The translations under genes and the position numbers were made by a program. A model generated the notes under the pieces. It worked only from the letters and a program-made list of their open reading frames with translations. It had not been told where the DNA came from and did not search any database. Below are positions 1 to 7,468 of a stretch of 27,254 bases of DNA, piece after piece; the stretch's first letter is position 1; each line of letters starts with the position of its first letter. The stretch comes from CAZDQL01 sp964507325 (lineage in GTDB: Bacteria > Planctomycetota > UBA1135 > GCA-002686595), in assembly GCA_964507325.1 (NCBI GenBank), contig CAZDQL010000088.1:1-27254 (forward strand), in the 5' to 3' direction.

Positions 1-111
1 GATGCAAGGCGCCGCGACGATGCGACTCCGCTGTGAGTCTCAGAGGAGCGGCAACGCCGCAGCGTGCGCGCAGGGGTCGGCCAGAATGCCCCAACAGGGA
101 GAATCACACCA
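1..111. other. left edge, no gene recognised
   Basis: This short stretch lies downstream of the minus-strand gene that ends at 112. I see no convincing coding frame and no strong hairpin with a T-tract that would serve as a terminator. It could hold the tail of a gene whose body lies outside the window, but nothing in it is recognisable. Confidence 0.4.
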
Positions 112-1887
112 CTAAGAACCCGCCAGCCGCCCCTGCCACTCGTCGGTGGTCATCAAGATAGCACGCTTCTGACCCCCCATGTACGGGCCGATGAGCCCCA
201 GCTCCTGGAGCTCGTCGAGGACCTCGCAGGCTTCGTCGAATTCGAGGCTGAAGCGCCGCTGGAGGAGGGAGACGGCCACGCGAGCCTGGTCGATGAAGAG
301 CAGCCCCGACTGATGGACGAGCTCGTCGTGGGGCAGGTCCCGAGCTCGGGGGGGGGCGGGGGGGACCTGGGGTTGTAGGACGACCTCCGACTGGGGCTCC
401 TCTTCGAGTTCGGCGGCTTCCTCCTCGGCGTCGCCCTCCTCGTCGTCGAGCTCGGCGGCTTCCTCTTCGGTGTCGCCCTCCTCGTCGTCGAGCTCGGCGG
501 CTTCCTCTTCGGTGTCGTACTCCTCCTCGTCCTCCTCGTCCTCGTCCTCCTCGTCCTCGTCCTCCTCTTCTTCCTCGAGGTAGTCCTCCTCCTCGTCCTG
601 CTCGTCTTCTTGTTCGTCTTCTTGTTCGTCTTCTTCGTCTTCGTCTTCGTCTTCGGCGACGACGTCCTCGTCGTAGTCGTACGCGTCGTCGTCTTCCTCT
701 TCGTCCTCCTCCTCTTCCTCTTCTTCCTCCTCGAGTTCTTCCTCCTCGAGCTCGTCTTCGAGCTCTTCCTCGAGCTCGGCGTCCTCCTCCTCCTCGAGCT
801 CAGCGGCTTCGCCCTCCGCCTCGTCGTACTCCTCGGGCGAAACCTCCTGCTCCGCCTCGATCGGCTCCACGAAGAGCTCCGCCTGTTCCCATGCGGGACG
901 CGGTGGACGACTCCCCGGCGTCCCCTCGTCGATCTCGATGTCGTGGCTGGGCTGAAGCCCGCCTATCGACAGGGGAACGACAGTCGGGAAACGGTCTTCG
1001 GAGTCTCCAGTCGATCCACTCTCGGAGGCTTCGGGCAACTGCGGTTCAGCCAGATCCGCGCCAGGGGAGTGTTCGGAAAGCTCCTCGGCTTCGGCGCTGC
1101 GCCGCAGTGTTGGCTCAAAGTGATCCGGACCTTGGTGACCGGTTGAGCTCTCTTGGTCGGTCGGGTCATGGTCAGTGACCAGGGGCTGGGCACCCTCGGG
1201 CACCTCGCCCTTCAACCGGACATCTTCCGGATATGGGGAGGGCGGTATGGGCACCGGCTGTTGGGCGTCCTCTGAGGGAGGCTCCCACAGCTCTTCTATA
1301 TAGGTCAGAGTGGCCTCGTCGGGTACCAACGCATTTGCTTCCGCCTCGGAAACCCCATCCGCGTCCCGTTCCGAGAGGGCATCGGAGATCGTCGGCCGGC
1401 GCTCACCCCGGCGCGGGAGCTCGACCTTGCCCCCCAGCCACGCCATCCAGACCGACACGAAGGCCACCGACCCGCCGACGACCACCCCCACCCAGGGACC
1501 GATGACGCGCAGGGCTCCGCCGGTGGCGGCGCCGAAGCTGCCCCCCTGGAAGAGCCCGTAGGGCTCCTCCTGCAGGGCCCCGAGGGCCACCGCCAGCCCG
1601 ATGGCGGCGAAGAGGAACCCCGAGAGGTGCCGCCCGACGTCCACGTCACGGCCGACCAGGGCCATGCCGATCCCGACTCCCGCGAAGCCGCCGGCGCAGA
1701 TCAGGGCCGGCAGGTACCCGATCCCCTCGATGATGCCGCGCGCGATCGCCGCCGATCCCCCGCCGTCGGAGGTGCCGCCCTTGACCAGGGCCATGACGAT
1801 CAACACCACTGGGAAGATCGACAGGGCGAAGAGCGCCATCCCGAGGAGCTCCCGGGAGGCGGGGAGTGATTTGGACTGCTCGGCCAT
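112..1887 (-). CDS. motorless FtsK-like membrane protein with C-terminal FtsK-gamma-like winged helix
   Basis: The 591-residue product starts at an ATG whose A is also the last base of the ftsK TGA (TGATG), so translation is probably coupled to ftsK. Four hydrophobic helices (about residues 12-35, 55-80, 88-105 and 125-152) resemble the FtsK N-terminal 4TM region. A low-complexity stretch follows, then an extremely Glu/Asp-rich linker (about 340-500) containing 14-residue repeats. Residues about 520-586 align with the FtsK gamma winged helix of the upstream gene: DEL start, SLLQR, GLIG, ILM and the final W are shared, about 19 of 64 positions by hand count. There is no Walker A or Walker B motif and no room for the alpha/beta motor. 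Where KOPS-reading gamma domains have Asn, Arg and Glu, the recognition helix has acidic residues (FDEACEVLDE), so KOPS-type DNA reading is unlikely. An accessory role at the septum with FtsK is inference. Confidence 0.82.
   Translation of the reverse strand: MAEQSKSLPASRELLGMALFALSIFPVVLIVMALVKGGTSDGGGSAAIARGIIEGIGYLPALICAGGFAGVGIGMALVGRDVDVGRHLSGFLFAAIGLAVALGALQEEPYGLFQGGSFGAATGGALRVIGPWVGVVVGGSVAFVSVWMAWLGGKVELPRRGERRPTISDALSERDADGVSEAEANALVPDEATLTYIEELWEPPSEDAQQPVPIPPSPYPEDVRLKGEVPEGAQPLVTDHDPTDQESSTGHQGPDHFEPTLRRSAEAEELSEHSPGADLAEPQLPEASESGSTGDSEDRFPTVVPLSIGGLQPSHDIEIDEGTPGSRPPRPAWEQAELFVEPIEAEQEVSPEEYDEAEGEAAELEEEEDAELEEELEDELEEEELEEEEEEEEEDEEEDDDAYDYDEDVVAEDEDEDEEDEQEDEQEDEQDEEEDYLEEEEEDEDEEDEDEEDEEEYDTEEEAAELDDEEGDTEEEAAELDDEEGDAEEEAAELEEEPQSEVVLQPQVPPAPPRARDLPHDELVHQSGLLFIDQARVAVSLLQRRFSLEFDEACEVLDELQELGLIGPYMGGQKRAILMTTDEWQGRLAGS
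391..516 (-). repeat. 42-bp tandem repeat, three copies, inside the acidic linker
   Basis: Three consecutive 42-bp units encode DTEEEAAELDDEEG, an identical second copy, and the diverged DAEEEAAELEEEPQ (residues 458-499 of the motorless FtsK-like protein). The surrounding 520-800 region is simple GAG/GAC-type low-complexity sequence. The repeats keep the reading frame, so expansion or contraction would change linker length without breaking the gene. Confidence 0.85.
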
Positions 1888-4427
1888 CAGGAACCCTCCG
1901 ATTCGGCGATGTTGGCCAGGTTCTCTTCCCAGTCTTCGAGGCTCATCAGGATCTCGCGCGACTTGGAGCCGCGGTGCGATCCGAGGATGCCGGCGTCGGT
2001 CATCTGGTCGATCAGCCGCGAGGCGCGCGTGTAGCCGATCCCCAGGGCCCGCTGCAGGAGGCTCGCGGAGCCGCGCTTGGACTTGAGGACCACGGTGACC
2101 GCGTCGTTGAAGAGCTCGTCGACCTTCTCCCCGCCCTGGGTCAGCTCACCCGCGGGAGCGCTGCCGGTGGCGACCTGCAGGAGCTCCTGGTTGAAGGTCT
2201 GGGCGGACTCCTTGCAGATGTACTCCACCATCGCCTGCAGCTCGCTGTCCTCGACCAGCGCGCCCTGCACCCGCAGGAGCTGGGAGGTCTGGGGCGGGGT
2301 GTAGAGCATGTCCCCCTGGCCCAGGAGCTTCTCGGCCCCCTGGGCGTCGAGGATCACCCGGCTGTCGATGCGCGAGGAGACCTGGAAGGCGATGCGCGTT
2401 GGCAGGTTGCCCTTGATCACGCCGGTGATGACGTCCGTCGACGGCCGCTGGGTGGCCACGATCACGTGCACGCCCACGGCCCGCGACTTCTGGGCCAGCC
2501 GCGTGATCGCCTGCTCGGCCTCTTTCTTGGACTGCATCATCAGGTCCGCCATCTCGTCGATGACGCACACGATGTAGGGCACGTGGCGCGGCGTGCGCTC
2601 CTCGTGGAAGCCGTCTCCCATGCGCTCGCGCAGCTGCTTCTCGCCCAGCGCGTTGAAGGACTTGATGTTCTTGACCCCAGCGGCGCGGAACAGCTCGTAG
2701 CGCCCCTCCATCTTCTCCACCGCCCACATGAGGACGTTGGTGGCCTGCTGCATGTCGCTCACGACGGGCAGCTCCAGATGGGGCAGGGTCTGGAAGAGCT
2801 GCAGCTCGACCATCTTGGGGTCGATCAGGATCAGCCGCACGTCGTGGGGCGAGCGCGTCAGCATCAAGCTGGCGATGATGGTGTTGATGCAGACCGACTT
2901 GCCCGACCCGGTGGTGCCGGCGATCAAGAGGTGCGGCATGCGCGCCAGGTCCTCGATGATGGCGCGCCCCTCGGCGTCCATGCCGAGGAAGAGCGGCAGG
3001 GCCATGAAGCCCTTGTCGTAGGCCTTCTGGCTGACCAGCTCGCTGATGCGCACCGTGCGGCGCTTCGAGTTGGGCACCTCGATGCCGATCGTCGACTTGC
3101 CGGGGATGGGAGCGATGATGCGCACCGAGCGGGCGCGCAGGGTGGCGGCGATCTCCTGGCTGAGCTGGGTCACCTTGTTCATGCGCGTGCCCTGGGCGAC
3201 GGTCAGCTCGAACATGGTGACCGCCGGACCGACCTGGGCGCCGACCACCTCGGCGTCGACGCGGAAGCTCTTCAGGGCGTGCTCCAGGTTGCGGGCGGAC
3301 CTCTCGAGGAAGCCCCGGTCCAGGGCCCCGGCGCCGGCGGGGGCCTGCAAGAGGTCCAGGGGGGGCAGCTTCCAGGGGCCGGGGGGCGGAGTGGGCGGGT
3401 CGTAGCGCGGCTCGACGATCGTCGCCTGGCGCATCTTGGCCGCGGCCGCCGCGGCGATCTCGGCCGCCTTGCCGCGCAGCTTGCCCTTCTTGCCGGAGGC
3501 GGCGGGGGGGACGATCTCGTCGTCTTCCTCCTCTTCCTCCTCGTCGAGGTAGTCCTCGTCTTCTTCCTCTTCCTCGTCGTAGTCGTAGTCCTCGTCCTCC
3601 TCCTCGTCCCACTCCTCCTCGAGCTCGTCCTCCTCCTCCTCGAGCTCGGGCCCCCGCTTGGTGGAACGCTTGCGCGACTGCGCCGCCCCCTGGCCCGGCA
3701 GCTCGGCGCCGCGCAGGAAGTCCCACAGCCCCCGACCGAGCTGGGCGATCCAACCGAGGAGCGCCCGCAGCAGGCTCTCGTCGCGCCGCTCCCGGCGCTC
3801 GTCCGCCCAGGCCCCGAAGGCCTTGATGGCGGGGTAGAACGCCATCTCGGTGGCCAGCATGAAGGAGATCGTGGCCACGGTGATCAGGAGCACCCACAGG
3901 CCGAGGCTGCCGAAGCGCTCCACCAGGACCGGGTTCTGGGTGCTGGCGAGGTAGCCGCCGGGGCCGTAGGGGAGCTCGTTCGAGGCCTCCGACCCGAAGG
4001 CGAGGTCGAGGACGAAGGCCACGCTCACCACGAAGCAGGCGGCCCCCAGCCCGCGGATGAAGGCCAGCCCCACCCGCTTGCGGGCGACGATGATGCAGCC
4101 CCAGCAGACCCCCAGGACCGCCAGCAGGTAGCCGGAGAGCCCCAGCACCGTGAAGGCCCCCTCGGCCAGGTAGACGCCGAGCACCCCGCCGAGGTTGTGC
4201 CCCTCGGAGGCCTCCTCCCGCGGGACGTAGCAGGTCAGCAGGGAGATGAAGAGCCACAGGGAAAGCCCGATCAGCGCCAGCCCGCAGAGCTCTCGCACCC
4301 GCGCGGCGGTGGCGTCGTCGAGGGGTTCCCCGAAGAGGAAGCTCGAAAGAAGCTTCCCCAAGCGCCCCTTCTTGCGGGCCTTCTGCGGTGCCTTCTTGCG
4401 GCCCCCCTTCTTCCGGCTGGCGGCCAA
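1887..4427 (-). CDS. ftsK: DNA translocase FtsK/SpoIIIE
   Basis: FtsK is a septum-anchored hexameric ATPase that pumps chromosome termini and activates XerCD recombination. In the 846-residue protein, membrane helices lie between about residues 45 and 195. A very acidic Glu/Asp/Tyr linker covers about 261-304, and the motor about 370-750, with Walker A GTTGSGKS (504-511) and Walker B VIDEMAD (D624/E625). A gamma winged helix follows at about 768-831, with GYTRASRLIDQ in the recognition helix. I chose the TTG at 4427 because AGAGGGGA precedes it by a few bases and a basic Lys/Arg-rich N-terminus follows. A TTG at 4508 (873 residues) is possible but has no visible ribosome site. The stop overlaps the next start by one base. 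Family linkers are often Pro/Gln-rich, so this acidic one is unusual. Confidence 0.95.
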   Translation of the reverse strand: MAASRKKGGRKKAPQKARKKGRLGKLLSSFLFGEPLDDATAARVRELCGLALIGLSLWLFISLLTCYVPREEASEGHNLGGVLGVYLAEGAFTVLGLSGYLLAVLGVCWGCIIVARKRVGLAFIRGLGAACFVVSVAFVLDLAFGSEASNELPYGPGGYLASTQNPVLVERFGSLGLWVLLITVATISFMLATEMAFYPAIKAFGAWADERRERRDESLLRALLGWIAQLGRGLWDFLRGAELPGQGAAQSRKRSTKRGPELEEEEDELEEEWDEEEDEDYDYDEEEEEDEDYLDEEEEEEDDEIVPPAASGKKGKLRGKAAEIAAAAAAKMRQATIVEPRYDPPTPPPGPWKLPPLDLLQAPAGAGALDRGFLERSARNLEHALKSFRVDAEVVGAQVGPAVTMFELTVAQGTRMNKVTQLSQEIAATLRARSVRIIAPIPGKSTIGIEVPNSKRRTVRISELVSQKAYDKGFMALPLFLGMDAEGRAIIEDLARMPHLLIAGTTGSGKSVCINTIIASLMLTRSPHDVRLILIDPKMVELQLFQTLPHLELPVVSDMQQATNVLMWAVEKMEGRYELFRAAGVKNIKSFNALGEKQLRERMGDGFHEERTPRHVPYIVCVIDEMADLMMQSKKEAEQAITRLAQKSRAVGVHVIVATQRPSTDVITGVIKGNLPTRIAFQVSSRIDSRVILDAQGAEKLLGQGDMLYTPPQTSQLLRVQGALVEDSELQAMVEYICKESAQTFNQELLQVATGSAPAGELTQGGEKVDELFNDAVTVVLKSKRGSASLLQRALGIGYTRASRLIDQMTDAGILGSHRGSKSREILMSLEDWEENLANIAESEGS

Positions 4428-4556
4428 CGGTCCCCTCTTGGCGGTGGTCGATCGAAGTTGACGGCGGGGCCCTGCGGGTGGGTCCAGCTCGCCTGGCCAG
4501 GGTCGCAATTGGGAGCGAGGGGTTCAACAGGGGAGCTCCCGCGCCCCCCCCGCGCC

Positions 4557-5219
4557 TCACCCCCGTGGCGCGTCGCTCCCGTCCAGGAGCCCGACCAGCG
4601 CCCGCGCGATCTCCGCCTTGGGGCGGTCGTCGAGGCGCAGAACCTCCCCCTCCGGCCCCAGGACCACCACGCTGGAGCGGGCCGCGTTGAGCGCCGAAGC
4701 GTCGTTCAGCACCACGTAGTCCGCGTTCTTGGCCCTGAGCTTGGCCAGCGCCCGCCGCGGGCCGTCCTCCGTCTCCAGGGCGAAGGCGATCACCCGGCGG
4801 TCGCCCTTCTCGCGGGCCACCGTCGCCACCAGATCGGGGTTGGCCACCAGCTCGAGGCGCGTGCAGGCCCCCCCCTCCTCCTCCTTCGGCTTCCACTTCT
4901 CCGGCCAGCGCCGCGCCGGCCGGTAGTCCGCCACGGCGGCGGCCATGAAGAGCGCCGCCGCCCCGGGGAAGCTGGCCCGCAGGGCCTCCAGCATCTCCGC
5001 GGCGCTGACGACATCGACGCGCTCGACCCCGGGGGGGGTCTCCAGATTCACCGGCCCGGCGATCAGGGTCACCCGGTAGCCCGCCTGCGCGGCGGCGGCG
5101 GCGAGGGCGAAGCCCATCCGCCCGCTCGACTCGTTGGAGAGGTAGCGCACCGGGTCGACGTGCTCGCGGGTGGGACCGGCGGTGACGACGATCCGCGGGG
5201 CGTCCCCCTCGGCGCTCAT
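4557..5219 (-). CDS. coaB: phosphopantothenate--cysteine ligase (stand-alone CoaB)
   Basis: CoaB joins cysteine to 4'-phosphopantothenate in coenzyme A synthesis. The 220-residue protein carries the DFP-family nucleotide-binding start TAGPTREHVDPVRYLSN with SSGRMG (about 13-36) and AAVADYRPA (94-102). It also has the NPD motif (N127, matching the Asn of the acyl-cytidylate step in E. coli CoaBC) and a Lys-rich segment KLRAKNADYVVLND (160-173). In most bacteria this is the C-terminal half of a fused CoaBC. Here it has its own ATG at 5219, overlapping the coaC stop as ATGA. The same frame is open further upstream to about 5405, but that part is antisense-like coding shadow of coaC with no family similarity, so the internal ATG is the real start. 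Confidence 0.93.
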   Translation of the reverse strand: MSAEGDAPRIVVTAGPTREHVDPVRYLSNESSGRMGFALAAAAAQAGYRVTLIAGPVNLETPPGVERVDVVSAAEMLEALRASFPGAAALFMAAAVADYRPARRWPEKWKPKEEEGGACTRLELVANPDLVATVAREKGDRRVIAFALETEDGPRRALAKLRAKNADYVVLNDASALNAARSSVVVLGPEGEVLRLDDRPKAEIARALVGLLDGSDAPRG

Positions 5220-5758
5220 CCTCCGAGGAGCTCCTCGACGCGCGCCAGGATGGCGGTCGGTTCGGGGAGGCGACCCACCCCCGACTCGCCGCAGGCGGTC
5301 AGCCCGCTCTCCGACTCCATCACCTGCCAGCCGTCCCCGCGCAGGGTGGCGAGGTTGCGCTGCACGGTGGGGTGGGTGAGCATCGTGGGGTTCATCGCGG
5401 GGCACAGGAGCCGCGGGATCCCGGGTTCGAGGGCCAGCACGGTGGTGGTGACCAGGTCGTCCGCCATGCCGACCGCGAGGCGGGCCGCCAGGTCGGCGGT
5501 GCAGGGGGCGACCACCACCAGCTCCGCCCAGCGGGCGCAGTCGATGTGATCGATCGCCGTGTTGCGCTCGTCGCTGAACTCGTCCGACAGGGCGGGACCC
5601 CCGCTGAGGGCCTCGAAGAGCTGGGGGGCCACCAGCTCGGCGGCGGTCGGGGTCAGGAGGGTGCGCAGCTCGTGACCGGCCTGGGACAGCTTGCTGGCCA
5701 GGTCGCAGGCCTTGTGGATCGCGACCGAGGCGCTGGTGCAGAGGAGGACGCGGGACAT
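5216..5758 (-). CDS. coaC: phosphopantothenoylcysteine decarboxylase (stand-alone CoaC)
   Basis: CoaC is an FMN-dependent flavoprotein that decarboxylates 4'-phosphopantothenoylcysteine to 4'-phosphopantetheine. The 180-residue protein shows the catalytic His in the DHIDCARWAEL segment (H71). It also has the substrate clamp PAMNPTM (120-126) followed by HPTVQRNL, and the flap cysteine in TACGESGVGRL (C156). These are the hallmark residues of the HFCD/PPC-DC family. The start is the ATG at 5758, which gives the normal short N-terminus before the first beta strand (SRVLLCTSASVAIHK). The gene overlaps coaB by 4 nt and is divergent from the sulfatase at 5829, leaving 70 bp for both promoters. Confidence 0.93.
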   Translation of the reverse strand: MSRVLLCTSASVAIHKACDLASKLSQAGHELRTLLTPTAAELVAPQLFEALSGGPALSDEFSDERNTAIDHIDCARWAELVVVAPCTADLAARLAVGMADDLVTTTVLALEPGIPRLLCPAMNPTMLTHPTVQRNLATLRGDGWQVMESESGLTACGESGVGRLPEPTAILARVEELLGG

Positions 5759-5796
5759 GGGCTCATGGTACGCGACGGGTGGGTCAGGGGCTTCGA

Positions 5797-5805
5797 TGCT
5801 AGGAT
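5797..5805 (+). promoter_or_regulatory. candidate extended -10 promoter for sulfatase A
   Basis: TGCTAGGAT sits 24 bases before the sulfatase start codon and matches the extended -10 pattern TGnTAnnAT. No good -35 hexamer is visible 16-18 bases upstream. The hexamer TAGGAT is the same as the -10 proposed for the tRNA-Pro gene in this window. Support is modest. Confidence 0.3.
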
Positions 5806-5828
5806 CCGGGGCAACGAAAGGTGGTGCC

Positions 5829-7451
5829 ATGCGGTACGGAGCGCGTTGGATCGGAGCGGTGGCGGCGGCGATGTTCCTGGGGGCGGGCGCGGGCGAGCCC
5901 CGCCTGGCGGAGGAGGCGGCGGCCACGGAGCGCCCGAACATCCTCTTCATCTTCAGCGACGACCACGCCCAGCACGCGATCGGGGCCTACGGCGGCTGGC
6001 TGGCGGGGGTGGATCCCACCCCCGAGATCGACCGCCTGGCGGCCCAGGGGATGCTCTTCCGCAACAGCTTCTGCACCAACTCGATCTGCGGGCCGAGCCG
6101 GGCGGTGATCCAGACCGGTCTGCACAGCCACCTGAACGGGTTCCTGCGCAACGGCAACCGCTTCGACGGTTCGCAGCGCACCTTCCCCAAGCTCCTGCAG
6201 GCGTCCGGCTACCAGACGGCGATGATCGGAAAGTGGCACCTGGGGACGGATCCCCAGGGCTTCGACCACTGGGAGGTGCTGCCGGGGCAGGGGGCCTACT
6301 ACAACCCGACCTTCAACAGCCCGGCGGGCAAGCGCCAGATCGAGGGGCACTGCACCGACGTGGTGACCGACCTGGCGATCGAGTGGCTGGAGGAGCAGGG
6401 GGACGGGAAGCAGCCGTGGATGCTGATGTGCCAGCACAAGGCGCCGCACCGCACCTGGATGCCTGCGCCGCGCCACCTGCCGCTCTACCGGGACGTGGAG
6501 CTGCCGGAGGCGCCGACCCTCTTCGACCGCTGGGAGGACAACGCCAGCCCGGCGCGGCACCAGGAGATGGAGATCGACCGGCACATGTTCATGGCCTACG
6601 ACCTCTTCGTCGACCCACCGGAGAAGGTGGGTGACGCGGGCCGCTCGGGGGACACCTCCGGCGCCCTGACCCTGAAGAGGATGACACCCGAACAGCGCCA
6701 GGCGTGGGTGGACGCCTTCGCGGAGGAGAACGCCGCCTTCCAGAAGGCGGGGCTCGAAGGCGAGGCCCTCGTGCGCTGGAAGTACCAGCGCTACGTCAAG
6801 AACTACCTGCGCACCGTGCGCGGCGTGGACGAGAGCGTGGGGCGGCTGATGCGCTACCTGGAGGAGAAGGGGCTGGCGCAGAACACGATCGTCATCTACT
6901 CCTCGGACCAGGGCTTCTACCTGGGGGACCACGGCTGGTACGACAAGCGCTGGATGTACGAGGAGTCCCTCGGGATGCCGCTGATCGTGCGCTGGCCGGG
7001 GGTGACCGAGCCGGGGTCGGTCAACACCGATCTGGTGCAGAACCTGGACTACGCCGAGACCTTCCTCGACCTGGCCGGGGCCGAGGTGCCCGACGACATG
7101 CAGGGTCGCTCCCTGGTGCCGCTCCTGCGCGGCGAGACCCCCGACGACTGGCGGGACGCGGTCTACTACCACTACCACGAGTATCCCGCGGTCCACATGG
7201 TGGCGCGCCACTACGGCATCCGCACGGCGCGCTACAAGCTGATGCGCTTCTACCGCTTCGGCGAGTGGGAGCTCTACGACCTGGAGCAGGACCCCGAGGA
7301 GCTGCACAACGTCTACGGCGACCCCGCCTACCGCGACGTGATCGCCGACCTGGCGGTGCGTCTGGGGGAGCTGCGCGTGCAGTACGGGGACGACACCGAC
7401 GACTCGGAGATGCCGCCGGAGTGGCGGGAAGAGGTCCGCAAGCGGAAGTAG
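5829..7451 (+). CDS. secreted type I sulfatase (sulfatase A)
   Basis: This is a Cys-type formylglycine sulfatase of 540 residues that should hydrolyse sulfate esters outside the cytoplasm. The start is the ATG at 5829, after GAAAGGTGG and followed by a signal peptide of about 22 residues. The maturation motif is C87-G-P-S-R with TG at 96-97, fitting CxPSRxxxxTG. Metal and active-site residues include D44/D45 (FSDDHAQ), GKWHLG (K135, H137), QHKAPH (about 202-207) and SSDQG (D360/Q361). The C-terminus (about 440-540) has the YKL...ELYDLEQDPEELHN pattern common to this superfamily (DUF4976-like). An insertion rich in charged residues at about 220-330 sits before the second catalytic half. The substrate cannot be read from sequence. 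The gene is convergent with the next one, 17 bp apart. Confidence 0.92.
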   Translation: MRYGARWIGAVAAAMFLGAGAGEPRLAEEAAATERPNILFIFSDDHAQHAIGAYGGWLAGVDPTPEIDRLAAQGMLFRNSFCTNSICGPSRAVIQTGLHSHLNGFLRNGNRFDGSQRTFPKLLQASGYQTAMIGKWHLGTDPQGFDHWEVLPGQGAYYNPTFNSPAGKRQIEGHCTDVVTDLAIEWLEEQGDGKQPWMLMCQHKAPHRTWMPAPRHLPLYRDVELPEAPTLFDRWEDNASPARHQEMEIDRHMFMAYDLFVDPPEKVGDAGRSGDTSGALTLKRMTPEQRQAWVDAFAEENAAFQKAGLEGEALVRWKYQRYVKNYLRTVRGVDESVGRLMRYLEEKGLAQNTIVIYSSDQGFYLGDHGWYDKRWMYEESLGMPLIVRWPGVTEPGSVNTDLVQNLDYAETFLDLAGAEVPDDMQGRSLVPLLRGETPDDWRDAVYYHYHEYPAVHMVARHYGIRTARYKLMRFYRFGEWELYDLEQDPEELHNVYGDPAYRDVIADLAVRLGELRVQYGDDTDDSEMPPEWREEVRKRK

Positions 7452-7468
7452 GGGGCCGGGTTGGGCGA

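Noticed and set aside
391..870. Repetitive region considered as CRISPR or non-coding microsatellite
   Set aside because: The repeats are contiguous, lack unique spacers, keep the reading frame and encode an acidic linker between two folded parts of one protein.
5220..5405. Upstream extension of coaB, giving a longer protein
   Set aside because: The added residues have no similarity to DFP or CoaC, while the ATG at 5219 overlaps the coaC stop and starts directly before the conserved nucleotide-binding motif.
1866..5549. Very long open frame on the plus strand opposite ftsK and coaBC
   Set aside because: It lies antisense to genes with clear family motifs, and its translation is a His/Leu/Gly/Ala-rich mix with no recognisable domain. 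Long shadow frames are expected opposite high-GC genes.
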